From Bacillus sp. ISL-34 (GTDB taxonomy: Bacteria > Bacillota > Bacilli > Bacillales > DSM-1321), in NCBI RefSeq assembly GCF_018613325.1, contig NZ_JAGGQJ010000011.1, positions 62,001 to 126,000 of the forward strand: DNA of 64,000 nucleotides, given 5' to 3'. Positions 1 through 8,041 of the stretch are shown piece after piece; position 1 is the stretch's first letter, and every line of letters begins with the position of its first letter. The notes beneath the pieces were generated by a model. It was given only the letters and a program-made list of their open reading frames with translations. It was not told the DNA's origin and ran no database searches. Both the position numbers and the translations under genes were made by a program.

Positions 1-582
1 ATGAGGATCGCTCCAGTGGCATTTATCCTTTTTAATAGCTTTAATTTCATTGAAAAAACCCAAACCATTAAAAAATATACGGAAGTTACCCATGCACATC
101 CGCGTTCTGTGGTAGGTTCCATTATTTATGTCGAGTTTTTACTTAGACTTTATTATAATAATTCTCCAGAAGTTTCAAAAAGGGAAATAAAAGAACTTTT
201 TGATGAGAATTTTGATAAAGATCATATATACCAAAAAGAGCTGCAATCCTATTCAAGAATTTTTGAGGAAGATTTCTTTTCATTACCACAAGAAGAAATT
301 CAGTCAGATGGTTATGTGGTTCATACGTTAGAAGCAGCCATTTGGTGCTTAGGAAATTCAGATTCATTTAGCGAAGCCGTTTTAAAGGCAGTGAATCTAG
401 GGGATGATACGGATACAGTAGGTGCCATTACAGGAACAATGGCAGGTATGTACTATAAAATGGACGACATTCCTAAAGAATGGCTTGAGAAAATCACAAG
501 AAAAGAAGATATCGATGAATTAATCAAGCAATTCCATAGTTTTTGTGCAGATAAAGCAATTAAAGAAGAGTATGGGGATTGA
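1..582 (+). CDS. ADP-ribosylglycohydrolase, 3' part (5' cut by window edge)
   Basis: This is the C-terminal 193 residues of a DraG-type ADP-ribosylglycohydrolase, a metal-dependent enzyme that removes ADP-ribose from proteins, nucleic acids or free metabolites. The start MRIAPVAF matches the internal NG-x-x-MRIAP segment of the family, so the Met at base 1 is internal and roughly the first 100 residues lie outside the window. Near residues 134-147 the GDDTDTVGAITGTMAG motif supplies the Mg-binding Asp residues. The gene ends in a strong terminator. DraG relatives can act as immunity proteins against ADP-ribosylating toxins (known for Tri1), and small orphan genes follow, but no toxin is visible, so the substrate is unknown. 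Confidence 0.88.
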   Translation: MRIAPVAFILFNSFNFIEKTQTIKKYTEVTHAHPRSVVGSIIYVEFLLRLYYNNSPEVSKREIKELFDENFDKDHIYQKELQSYSRIFEEDFFSLPQEEIQSDGYVVHTLEAAIWCLGNSDSFSEAVLKAVNLGDDTDTVGAITGTMAGMYYKMDDIPKEWLEKITRKEDIDELIKQFHSFCADKAIKEEYGD

Positions 583-605
583 TGTAAATCCCTCATATGA
601 ACATA

Positions 606-642
606 AAAAAACCCCTATAAAAGTCCTTTATAGGGGTTTTTT
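606..642 (+). terminator. Intrinsic terminator of the glycohydrolase gene
   Basis: A perfect stem of about 16 pairs (AAACCCCTATAAA with TTTATAGGGGTTT at its core) with a five-base loop ends in TTTTTT. It sits 24 bases after the stop codon. Confidence 0.9.
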
Positions 643-734
643 ATGTCCAGAGTCCAGTTTATGCTATGTTAAACGGGAAGCGAAGCAGTTTGAATTTAGG
701 TGATGGAGAATTAAATAATGGAGTGAGTGGAAAA

Positions 735-1058
735 ATGATTAGAAAAGGTGAGTATACTATCTATAATGGGAAAGAGTATAGATTCATAGAATCGGATACA
801 GTGGGAGCTATTGAATTAATAACCAATGATAAAAAAGATATGGGCAATGGCTTTACTTATTATAAAAATAATATTTACACGAAAATATTACGCGTAAATG
901 AAGTTAAAGAATTATATTCTATTAATCCCTATGCTGTATATAAGGGAGAGATGTTTCCAGCATCAGAAGAAAGAACAACTGGTAAAGTATTGTTGGTTAC
1001 AACAAACACTGAACTTGCTAAACAGATGGGTTTTGAACGTACAGATAAATATATGTAA
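735..1058 (+). CDS. Orphan protein, tandem paralogue A, cut by a premature stop
   Basis: A 107-residue protein starting MIRKGEYTIYNGKEYR that I do not recognise. It is a paralogue of the gene at 1480-1866. A TAA at 1056-1058 stands where the paralogue has TAC (Tyr). The frame stays open behind it for 21 more codons (SKSVEWDEVEII and onward) to a TAA at 1122-1124, exactly where the paralogue stops, so a single base change has removed the last 22 residues. The ATG at 735 follows a GGAGTG motif and aligns with the paralogue start; the frame is open upstream to 666 but without a ribosome site. It may be a decaying copy or may still fold without the tail. Confidence 0.7.
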   Translation: MIRKGEYTIYNGKEYRFIESDTVGAIELITNDKKDMGNGFTYYKNNIYTKILRVNEVKELYSINPYAVYKGEMFPASEERTTGKVLLVTTNTELAKQMGFERTDKYM

Positions 1059-1176
1059 TCCAAATCTGTGGAATGGGATGAAGTGGAGATAATCGAGAAG
1101 AGGAAGCCCTATTCAATAGATTAAATTTTCTCGTTTGAAATGCGATTTATTTTATTGCACTATATGGGAGGTTAAA

Positions 1177-1455
1177 ATGGATTGTAAGAAAAAGCAGTTA
1201 ATCGATCAAATAAAAGTTGTAATAAATAATCTTGAAAATGATTATTATAATGAAATTACTAGCGGCGTTTTACAACTTATATATATAAGATATAAGAATG
1301 CATTGAAAGCATTGGAGAATAATAAAGATATAAGAGAATTAAATATAATTGGTGGCATAAGGGCATATATGGATAGTTATAGTGACTATCAAAATCCATT
1401 ATTAAAAGAATTACATAAAGCTGAAAAATTACATAAAGAATTATTGAATGCTTGA
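1177..1455 (+). CDS. Small orphan protein between the two paralogues
   Basis: A 92-residue, probably all-helical, charged protein (start MDCKKKQLIDQIK, end KAEKLHKELLNA) that I do not recognise. There is no signal peptide or membrane segment. The ATG at 1177 follows GGGAGG at a good distance; an upstream in-frame start at 1135 has no ribosome site. It lies 24 bases before the intact paralogue B and probably shares its transcript. Size, helical content and position among tandem paralogues fit an immunity-type protein, which is only an inference. Confidence 0.6.
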   Translation: MDCKKKQLIDQIKVVINNLENDYYNEITSGVLQLIYIRYKNALKALENNKDIRELNIIGGIRAYMDSYSDYQNPLLKELHKAEKLHKELLNA

Positions 1456-1479
1456 TAAAGTTTGAAAATGGAGGAATCT

Positions 1480-1866
1480 ATGATAAGAAAAGGAAAGTAT
1501 GCAATATATAATGGTAGCGAGTATAGTTTTAGTCTACTGGAAGATAAGTCTATAAGGATAATAAGTAATAAACATGCTGATCTATCTCAAGGTTTCAAAC
1601 ATTTAGATGAAAATATTTATATAAAAAATGTTTCTGTAGAAGAGGTAGAAAATTTATTTAAGATAAATTCGAAGGCAATATATAAGGGAGAGTTGTTTAC
1701 AGCATCTGAAGAAAGAAAAACCGGAAAAGTATTGTTGGATACAACCAACACTGAAATTGCCAAAAAGATGGGGTTTGAACGAACAGATAAATATATGTAC
1801 TCCAAATCTGTGGAATGGGATGAAGTGGAGATAATCGAGGAGAGGAAACCCTATACATTAGATTAA
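1480..1866 (+). CDS. Orphan protein, tandem paralogue B, intact
   Basis: A 128-residue protein of unknown function and full-length partner of the truncated gene at 735-1058. The N-terminal halves of the two differ widely after a shared MIRKGxYxIYNGxEY start. From AIYKGELF onward they are nearly identical, including GKVLLxTTNTExAKxMGFER and the last 22 codons. The ATG at 1480 sits eight bases after GGAGGA; an in-frame TTG at 1462 is less likely. A variable front and conserved tail is what recombination or gene conversion between duplicates would leave. No membrane segment or known domain was recognised. Confidence 0.7.
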   Translation: MIRKGKYAIYNGSEYSFSLLEDKSIRIISNKHADLSQGFKHLDENIYIKNVSVEEVENLFKINSKAIYKGELFTASEERKTGKVLLDTTNTEIAKKMGFERTDKYMYSKSVEWDEVEIIEERKPYTLD

Positions 1867-1876
1867 TTACCCCGTT

Positions 1877-1906
1877 AAAAAGCCCTTAAGGATAGGGGCC
1901 TTTTTT
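1877..1906 (+). terminator. Probable terminator of the paralogue cluster
   Basis: An imperfect stem (AAAAAGCCCT against AGGGGCCTTTTTT, one mismatch) ending in six T follows the stop codon by ten bases. Confidence 0.5.
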
Positions 1907-1947
1907 ATGAGGGGTGTCAATCTAAAGGCAACGAATCAGCACCAGTT

Positions 1948-1983
1948 GATTTGGTAGCGACAGTATCCTGCCGTTACCAAATC
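1948..1983. other. Stem-loop between convergent genes
   Basis: GATTTGGTA and TACCAAATC form a nine-pair stem with an 18-base loop. It has no T run, so it is not a classical terminator. It lies between the end of paralogue B and the end of the DUF445 gene and could be an RNA end-protecting structure. Confidence 0.35.
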
Positions 1984-2001
1984 GGCCGAAGGGTGCCTGG
2001 A

Positions 2002-3258
2002 TTATAATAGCCTAAGTAAAGCCTGTGCACCTGTTAGGATAAGCCCTATTATAAAACCACAGACCGCCCCGTTCACACGAATCCATTGTAAGTCTTTTCC
2101 TACGCCATTTTCCATCATATCAATCAGTGTTTCATTGTCTAGCTTATCTAAATTTTCCTGTACAAGATTGCCGATCTGCGTATGATTATTTTCAATGAGG
2201 ACAGTAATTTGTTTCTGTATCCAATGATCGATGTGGGTGCTGTTTTCTTTTATGTTGTCCAGTAAGTGATGAATCATTGGAGTAAGGTAATTATCCATGA
2301 AATGCTCATCTTCGACGAAATCCAATGCTTCTTGTTGAATTTGTTGTAGACTTCCCTTTATTGTCGCCTCAGGCTCCCATTTTGTCAGAAGTTGTTTTTT
2401 CCATTTTTCAACTCCTTCTAACAGTTCCCGGTTATGGTTAATGCCTTGTATCTCTTTCCTGATATATAAGATTAAAGCCTCTCTATTTGGTTCGTCCTCG
2501 TTTTGTAAATTATTTACGACACTTAATAAAAGGTTTTGTATGATATTCCCAAGTTTCTCTTCGTTAAGCAAACTTTGAATGGATTTAACGGCAAACTGAA
2601 GCATACCTTCCAGTTCAATCTTGCTGAGTACATCCATGGAAACAGTGCCAAGTCGGTGGCTGGTTTGTTTTTTTCTTAACCAATCTTCCGCTTTTTTCAA
2701 AACATGATCCAAAGCCTTCTTATCAAACTCTTCGTTAAGTAACTGTGAACTTACTATATGTAGAATCTTACTCATGTCTATATTAGAAAGTGATGCTTCA
2801 ATTTTTTTTGCAACGAAAGGTGTAATCTTTTCTATATCTATATAACCAATCATTTGCTTGATCAGTTTAATCAGGACTTTTCTAAAAGTATCACTTTGTA
2901 TCTCTTTTACTAAAATGGGGATCAATTTTTCTGTAAAAGAAATATGTTTTACTTTGTCCTGAATACTTTCCTTAGAAAGCCAATCGTTTTTTAACATCGA
3001 AACAAGTGCATTTGTCATTCTTTTACGATTATTAGGCAAAAGTGCTGTATGGGGGATTGGTAATCCAAGCGGATGCCGGAATAGTGCAGTGACTGCAAAC
3101 CAATCTGCCAATCCGCCAACTAAACCAGCCTCAAACCCTCCATGTAATAAATCTAGCGGCAATGAACCTAGAAATGGAGTGGTTGCAATATAACCCGCCC
3201 CCATGATAATTAGTGAATACCTGGCAATTTTTCTTGATGATTTTATTTTTGATGACAT
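2002..3258 (-). CDS. DUF445 family membrane-associated protein (YheB/YjiN type)
   Basis: A protein of 418 residues with the DUF445 hallmark GGLADWFAVTALFRHP near the N terminus, followed by the IPHTALLPNNR stretch. A hydrophobic segment lies at about residues 10-35 and another closes the C terminus (VCGFIIGLILTGAQALLRLL), with a long helical charged region between. The biochemical role of the family is unknown; both ends look membrane-anchored. I prefer the ATG at 3258 (MSSKIKSS) because AGGATGAGGA precedes it at normal spacing; the ATG at 3270 would be part of that ribosome site. Monocistronic and convergent with the upstream cluster. Confidence 0.85.
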   Translation of the reverse strand: MSSKIKSSRKIARYSLIIMGAGYIATTPFLGSLPLDLLHGGFEAGLVGGLADWFAVTALFRHPLGLPIPHTALLPNNRKRMTNALVSMLKNDWLSKESIQDKVKHISFTEKLIPILVKEIQSDTFRKVLIKLIKQMIGYIDIEKITPFVAKKIEASLSNIDMSKILHIVSSQLLNEEFDKKALDHVLKKAEDWLRKKQTSHRLGTVSMDVLSKIELEGMLQFAVKSIQSLLNEEKLGNIIQNLLLSVVNNLQNEDEPNREALILYIRKEIQGINHNRELLEGVEKWKKQLLTKWEPEATIKGSLQQIQQEALDFVEDEHFMDNYLTPMIHHLLDNIKENSTHIDHWIQKQITVLIENNHTQIGNLVQENLDKLDNETLIDMMENGVGKDLQWIRVNGAVCGFIIGLILTGAQALLRLL

Positions 3259-3492
3259 TATATTCCTCATCCTTAAATGAAATTCAATTACTATACACGA
3301 ATCATTAGCAAATTTTATAACTTACTTTTATCTAGTAGTATAGCAGGTAGTTCAAAAAAATACTCCCAACACGGGCAGTAAGTTCATCTATTGGGGAATG
3401 GGGAAATCAATTATTAAGACCATAATTATTAATATTTTCCTTTGAATGTTAAAGATGCGGATGTTTTATTCATTTAATGAATCTCCAACATA

Positions 3493-4462
3493 TTATGATG
3501 CGTCTGTTTTTATCGAATTATTTTTAACGGTCCCTACATTTTTCTTATCTTTCATATGACTGAAGATATAGGCCAGAACGGAGCCTGATAGATTATGCCA
3601 AACACTGAAGATGGCACTAGGTACAGCGGGCAAAGGCGAGAAATGGCTGTTGCTATCGCTACACCTAAACCAGAGTTCTGCATACCAACTTCCATTGCAA
3701 CGGCTTTCTGTTTAGCTAAATCCATCCCGCATAAACGAGCAAAGAAAAAGCCGAGAAGAAAACCAAGAACATTATGAAGAACGACGACTGCAAAAATCAG
3801 TAAACCTGTTTTAGCCAGCTGTGCTTGGCTGCCAGCTACTACGGCAGAATACGATCAGAACGATGGAAATGCAAGATACTAGAGGTAAAGCCCTTGCACG
3901 GGCCTCTGCCTGTTTACCGAAAAACTTTTTAACGATGAATCCAAGCATCAGTGGGATAATCACCACTTGAATGATGGAAATGAATAATGACCCAATACTG
4001 ATATTGACCCATTTACTTGCCAAGAGCAGAATAAGAAGTGGAGTTACGGCAGGCGCTAGAATAGTGGAAACAGAAGCAATGGCAACTGCAAGCGCAACAT
4101 TTCCTCTCGCTAAAAACACCATGACATTTGAAGTTGTTCCACTAGGGCAACATCCTACCCAAATAACGCCAACAGCCATTTCTTTGGGAAAATCGAAGCC
4201 TATTGCTAATACAAATGCCAATGGCATAATGATAAAATGTCCTGCTACTCCTAGTGCCACTTCTTTCGGACGTCGGAAAACTTATTTAAAATCCGATGTT
4301 GATAATGTAAGTCTCGTGCCAAACATGACAATTCCTAATAATGGAACAATATAGTCTCCAATCCTTATAAATTGATTAGGTATACGCAATAACTGCAAAT
4401 ATAATGACCCATAAGGTAAACGTTTTACCAGCAAATCCGCTGATTTTCTCTACTACTCCCAT
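3493..4462 (-). pseudogene. Bile acid:sodium symporter (BASS/YocS type), four lesions
   Basis: Joined across frames, the minus strand encodes a complete BASS-family sodium-coupled anion symporter of about 320 residues. It begins MGVVEKISGFAGKTF at 4462 behind AGGAGGG and ends with KNNSIKTDAS at 3493. Four lesions break it: a frameshift near 4376-4390, an in-frame TAA at 4282-4284 (apparently Glu to stop), a frameshift near 3844-3856 and one near 3641-3650. Family hallmarks survive between them: GCCPSGTTSNVMVFLARGN and the late VGMQNSGLGVAIA. The longest open piece is 149 codons. With this many hits it cannot make the normal protein; sequencing error is a weaker explanation because one lesion is a substitution. 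Confidence 0.88.
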
Positions 4463-4699
4463 AGTGACCCTCCTAGATGTTTTAAAATAAAACAATTATA
4501 GTTTATACTCAGAATGTTTTAAAGTTTTTAAAAAATCAAGACATTTCTAAACAGCTTTTTGGGTATTTTCTATGGACAGTCATATTGAAAAAAGTGATTT
4601 TTTGAACGGTAAATTCTCTAGCGCTGATATTGTATGAATATGAAGATTATCTATATGTTGAACGGACATGGCAAAATGAGACGAAAGCAACTAAAATAG

Positions 4700-4737
4700 G
4701 CCGCCGCCTCTCCAAAGGAATTAGGAGAGGCGGCGGC
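4700..4737. other. Perfect 14-bp GC-rich inverted repeat in a 395-base gap
   Basis: GCCGCCGCCTCTCC and GGAGAGGCGGCGGC pair perfectly across a ten-base loop. The stem stands out in an AT-rich gap (4463-4857) that otherwise holds no gene. It lies about 120 bases beyond the bioC stop. There is no flanking T run on either strand, so it is not a standard terminator; it may be an RNA-stabilising hairpin or a small repeat element. Confidence 0.6.
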
Positions 4738-4857
4738 AGAAATCGCTTGAATTGGAACCTAGTTAATCGACAGTAAGCAGATGAATTACTAGTCGGTACT
4801 TTTTATAAACGGCCTGCAATTATGTATAATACTTTGCTTGTATCCCATTCGGTTATC

Positions 4858-5688
4858 TTAGGATTCATCATGTTTTTCTATCTTAAAGAACAAACAGTGA
4901 TAGGTTGCTTTCACACCTGATTCATTTCGGTATTGTGTTTCGTATATGTTGATTAACTCTCGAAAAAAGGAAGGGCGCTGGCAGTAGTTTTCTTTGTTGC
5001 TGTTAGCAGCACCAATCTTTTTAATTGAAGTGAAAAATTCACGTACTGTCTGAAAGTACTCTATTTCAAGCTTTTCGTTTTTTGTTATCTCGATTGGAAC
5101 TGCTGATGAAAAGGGGATTGCTTCTACACAAACTTTGGATAGTTCTTCTAGAGTGTAAAACATTTGGCCTGGTGAACTATCAATGGAAAGTTGAAGTTTT
5201 TCTTTCGCATGTTCATATGACCTATGAAGCTCTTTAAAGGTATCGACTCCGAACGTTGAAAATATCAGGCTTCCTTCGGCCGTTAATCGTGTACACAGTT
5301 TTTCAAGGGTTGCAGGAAGATCGTTCAGCCATTGAAACGTTGCATTGGAAATAATCAAGTCGTAATTTTCATTAAGCACCATTTCTTCGATATCCGTACA
5401 TAAAAATGTAACACGGTCTTCATCTGTCATTCCTTTCGCCACTTCGACCATTCCTGGTGCCAAATCAACAGCCGTAACAGCGGCATTAGGGAATGTTTTG
5501 ACGAGTAACCTGGTTAAGTAACCAGTGCCGCAGCCAATTTCAAGAATACTGATTTTATGATTGGTGCTTTTTTGAGGAAGCAAATCCACTAATTGCTTTG
5601 CCATGTTTTTTTGGACATTGGCGTACGCATCATATGTTTTCGCGTGTTCACTGAACCGCTTGCTTAACAATCGTTTATCAATCATCAA
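4858..5688 (-). CDS. bioC: Malonyl-ACP O-methyltransferase BioC
   Basis: A 276-residue class I SAM-dependent methyltransferase. BioC methylates the free carboxyl of malonyl-ACP so that fatty acid synthase can build the pimeloyl chain of biotin. Motif I ILEIGCGTGYLTRLL lies at about residues 49-63, the acidic motif VTAVDLAPGM follows, and DLIISNATFQWLNDL matches BioC motif IV. The N terminus (MIDKRLLSKRFSEHAKTYDAYA) is typical of BioC. It is the last gene of bioF-bioH-bioC, its start overlapping bioH by 11 bases, so the three are probably translationally coupled. Confidence 0.92.
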   Translation of the reverse strand: MMIDKRLLSKRFSEHAKTYDAYANVQKNMAKQLVDLLPQKSTNHKISILEIGCGTGYLTRLLVKTFPNAAVTAVDLAPGMVEVAKGMTDEDRVTFLCTDIEEMVLNENYDLIISNATFQWLNDLPATLEKLCTRLTAEGSLIFSTFGVDTFKELHRSYEHAKEKLQLSIDSSPGQMFYTLEELSKVCVEAIPFSSAVPIEITKNEKLEIEYFQTVREFFTSIKKIGAANSNKENYCQRPSFFRELINIYETQYRNESGVKATYHCLFFKIEKHDES

Positions 5689-6424
5689 TGTACTCCTTTT
5701 GAATAAATGTTTTTATATGCTGCACACTTTCCTGTGGTTTTGTGAAAAATGGAATATGACCAGCGCCTTCGATAATATGAAACTCGGCTTTCCCACCCAG
5801 ATTTTCTTTAATGAAAGAGGAGGCCTCGATTGGACAAATGTTGTCTTCCTTCCCATGAAGCAATATAACGGGGGCTTCAATCCGGTCGAGTTTTGCTCTA
5901 GCATCTTTCTGAAGTAGATAATCCAAGCCAATAAGAAGCGAAAACACATCATCTCCATGAAACTTGCTTTGAATTTTCGTGATGAATTGATGATAAAAGC
6001 CTGCTTCTTTTTCAGCTTCGGAAAACATCGCTTCATAGAAAGAAGTCAAAGTCTTCTCTTTATTGCGCTGCAGTTGTTTCTTCATGCGCTCGACCATTCG
6101 TGGATCCCAGCCAAATGAATAATTTTCTCCTGTGGTAAACCGACTTGTAGCGCCAAAAAGGATAAAACCTTTTATTTTTTCTCGATACGAACTTGCAATT
6201 TCAAGTGATACTAGTGATCCTAATGACCAGCTCAGTAAATAAACAGGACCATCGATGGAAGCGATTGTGTCTATGGCTCTTTCTTCAAAGTCATTTAATG
6301 CTTTCATATCTCTCCATTCTATAAATGAAAGGTGAAATACTTCTGACAGCGGTTTGATTAACGGTTCAAACGCCTCTTTTTCCATTCCCCAGCCAGGAAG
6401 CATGATTAAATTCGGCTGTTTCAT
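5678..6424 (-). CDS. bioH: Pimeloyl-ACP methyl ester esterase, BioH-like
   Basis: A 248-residue alpha/beta hydrolase. In the biotin pathway it would hydrolyse the methyl ester of pimeloyl-ACP, undoing the BioC step and closing chain elongation. The nucleophile elbow is SWSLGS (Ser near residue 87), the acid lies in LLHGKEDNICP (Asp near 194) and the catalytic His in GAGHIPFF (near 222). The start overlaps the bioF stop by four bases and the end overlaps bioC. Gene position is the main reason to call BioH rather than a general esterase; the fold itself is clear. Confidence 0.82.
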   Translation of the reverse strand: MKQPNLIMLPGWGMEKEAFEPLIKPLSEVFHLSFIEWRDMKALNDFEERAIDTIASIDGPVYLLSWSLGSLVSLEIASSYREKIKGFILFGATSRFTTGENYSFGWDPRMVERMKKQLQRNKEKTLTSFYEAMFSEAEKEAGFYHQFITKIQSKFHGDDVFSLLIGLDYLLQKDARAKLDRIEAPVILLHGKEDNICPIEASSFIKENLGGKAEFHIIEGAGHIPFFTKPQESVQHIKTFIQKEYIDD

Positions 6425-7620
6425 TCAATAACACCCATTTCTTTTCCAATGATCGAAACCTTTTCAACTGCCCAATCAAGATCTTTTTTATCGTGGAGAG
6501 TTGTTATGGTAAACCGGATTCTCGCCTCATTTTCAGGAACGGTCGGCGGCCTGACAGCAATAGCCGCAATTCCTTCCTTTTGCAAACGTGCGGCAAATTC
6601 CATCGCTTTTTCGTTTTCCCCGATGACGATAGGAACAATTTGTGATTGACTTCCGCAAATATTAAACCCGTAATATGTGAGTTCTTCTCTAAAGTGTTCT
6701 GAATGTGCTTGGAGCAGTGAGCGGCGTTCAGGTTCTTGCTGTACAAGTTCAATCGCTGCTTTTATGGCACCGAGTATGGCCGGTGGGAGTGCGGTTGAAT
6801 ATATGAATCCGCGCATGCGATTTTTTAAATAGTCGATAAGCCATTTTTTCCCGACAACATAGGCCCCGAATGAACCGAGCGCTTTACTGAAAGTTCCCAT
6901 TTGGATATCTATTTTATTTTGAAGATGGAGATGACCGGCATAGCCTTCACCATTTTTACCGTAGACTCCGCTTCCGTGTGCTTCATCAGTCATTAATATT
7001 GCGGTATAACGTTCCTTTAACCGAACAAGGTCTTCAAGATAAGCAAAGTCACCGTCCATGCTGAAGACCGTATCCGTCACGATTAATTTACGTGCTTCAA
7101 TCGGTGATTTTTTCAAAAATGCTTCTAAATGATCTAAATCATTATGACGATAGCGTATATGCTTTGCACGGCTTAAAAGGGCTCCATCGACAATGCTTGC
7201 ATGATTCAATTTATCGCTATAAATAATATCGTTACGGGAAAGCAGGGTGGAGATGATTCCAAGGTTCGCGTTATATCCACTGTTGATGATGAGTCCTGCT
7301 TCGGCTTTCTTCCAATTGACAAGAGCTTGTTCCGCTTGCCCGTAAAGAGGATGATTGCCAACAATTAAACGTGATGCCGTTGCTCCTGCACCATATGTAT
7401 GTACTGCATCTACCATAGCCTTTTTCAGCCGCTCATCCCCTGCATATCCTAAATAGTTATTAGAAGCTAGATTTAGCATCCTGCATCCGTTGATCATAAG
7501 CCATGGCTGCTCGGCGCATACCGTTGATACGAGTTCACGCTTTTGCGAAATCTCATCTAAATAAGCCAGTTCTTTTTTTATTTTTTCTTCCCAACAAGGT
7601 AATTGTTTTTCACTGTGCAT
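6421..7620 (-). CDS. bioF: 8-amino-7-oxononanoate synthase BioF
   Basis: A 399-residue PLP-dependent alpha-oxoamine synthase that condenses pimeloyl-ACP or -CoA with alanine to KAPA, the first committed ring-forming step of biotin synthesis. Visible motifs are ASNNYLGYAGDERLKKA at the N terminus, TDEAHGSGVYG (Asp and His that position PLP) and GTFSKALGSFGAYV with the Schiff-base Lys near residue 240. The ATG at 7620 follows AAAGGAG. It is the first gene of the operon, directly downstream of a BirA-type operator. bioA, bioD and bioB are absent from this locus and must be elsewhere or replaced by uptake of intermediates. Confidence 0.93.
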   Translation of the reverse strand: MHSEKQLPCWEEKIKKELAYLDEISQKRELVSTVCAEQPWLMINGCRMLNLASNNYLGYAGDERLKKAMVDAVHTYGAGATASRLIVGNHPLYGQAEQALVNWKKAEAGLIINSGYNANLGIISTLLSRNDIIYSDKLNHASIVDGALLSRAKHIRYRHNDLDHLEAFLKKSPIEARKLIVTDTVFSMDGDFAYLEDLVRLKERYTAILMTDEAHGSGVYGKNGEGYAGHLHLQNKIDIQMGTFSKALGSFGAYVVGKKWLIDYLKNRMRGFIYSTALPPAILGAIKAAIELVQQEPERRSLLQAHSEHFREELTYYGFNICGSQSQIVPIVIGENEKAMEFAARLQKEGIAAIAVRPPTVPENEARIRFTITTLHDKKDLDWAVEKVSIIGKEMGVIE

Positions 7621-7638
7621 GGCCAGTCTCCTTTTTAA

Positions 7639-7668
7639 TTGTTAACTAAAATAAAAATAGGTTAACAT
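7639..7668 (-). promoter_or_regulatory. BirA-type biotin operator
   Basis: Two GTTAAC half-sites (7641-7646 and 7661-7666), inverted about a 14-base spacer and extended to TTGTTAAC and GGTTAACAT, match the operator known for BirA in Bacillus bio operons. It lies 19 bases before bioF and overlaps its predicted -10, so biotin-loaded BirA would block transcription. Confidence 0.85.
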
Positions 7669-7693
7669 ATAAAACATTCTAATTCTGACTCAA
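7664..7693 (-). promoter_or_regulatory. Predicted bioFHC promoter
   Basis: On the minus strand TTGAGT (7688-7693) is followed by TATATG after 16 bases or TATGTT after 18. The -10 lies inside the upstream half of the BirA operator. Confidence 0.5.
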
Positions 7694-7941
7694 TGAAACT
7701 GTCAAGCTTAGAAAAGGAGCATGAGAATAAATTAATAATCCATTAATCTCGGAGAAATCAAGGGTCGAAAAAAGCTGGTGGCCAGGAACATGTATCTACC
7801 CATTAAAATAAGTTTAAGGAGAACCGGGCAGAGGCTTTGTTAAGCTAATTATAAAAGAGCTTAATGAAAATTAGTGCCTTTGTGTGTATTAAGCTCGTTC
7901 ATTGAAGATAATCTAACTTCCAAGGTAGTCTTTTTGTTAAA

Positions 7942-7959
7942 CCTTCAAATCTTTGAAGG
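7942..7959. promoter_or_regulatory. 18-bp palindrome upstream of the YitT-family gene
   Basis: CCTTCAAA-TC-TTTGAAGG is a perfect eight-pair palindrome about 85 bases before the start codon, overlapping a possible -35 (TTGAAG). It is either a repressor site or a leader hairpin. The rest of the 420-base gap (7621-8041) holds the bioF control region and nothing else recognisable. Confidence 0.45.
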
Positions 7960-8041
7960 ATTAACTGGAATTCCATGTTACTATAGAGCAGTGAAATTAA
8001 CCGAATTCACATTAACCATTACATAAAGGAAGGGTATAAAT

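Noticed and set aside
3595-3777. 60-codon plus-strand ORF and a 127-codon one at 3971-4354
   Set aside because: Both are antisense shadows of the decayed BASS symporter gene.
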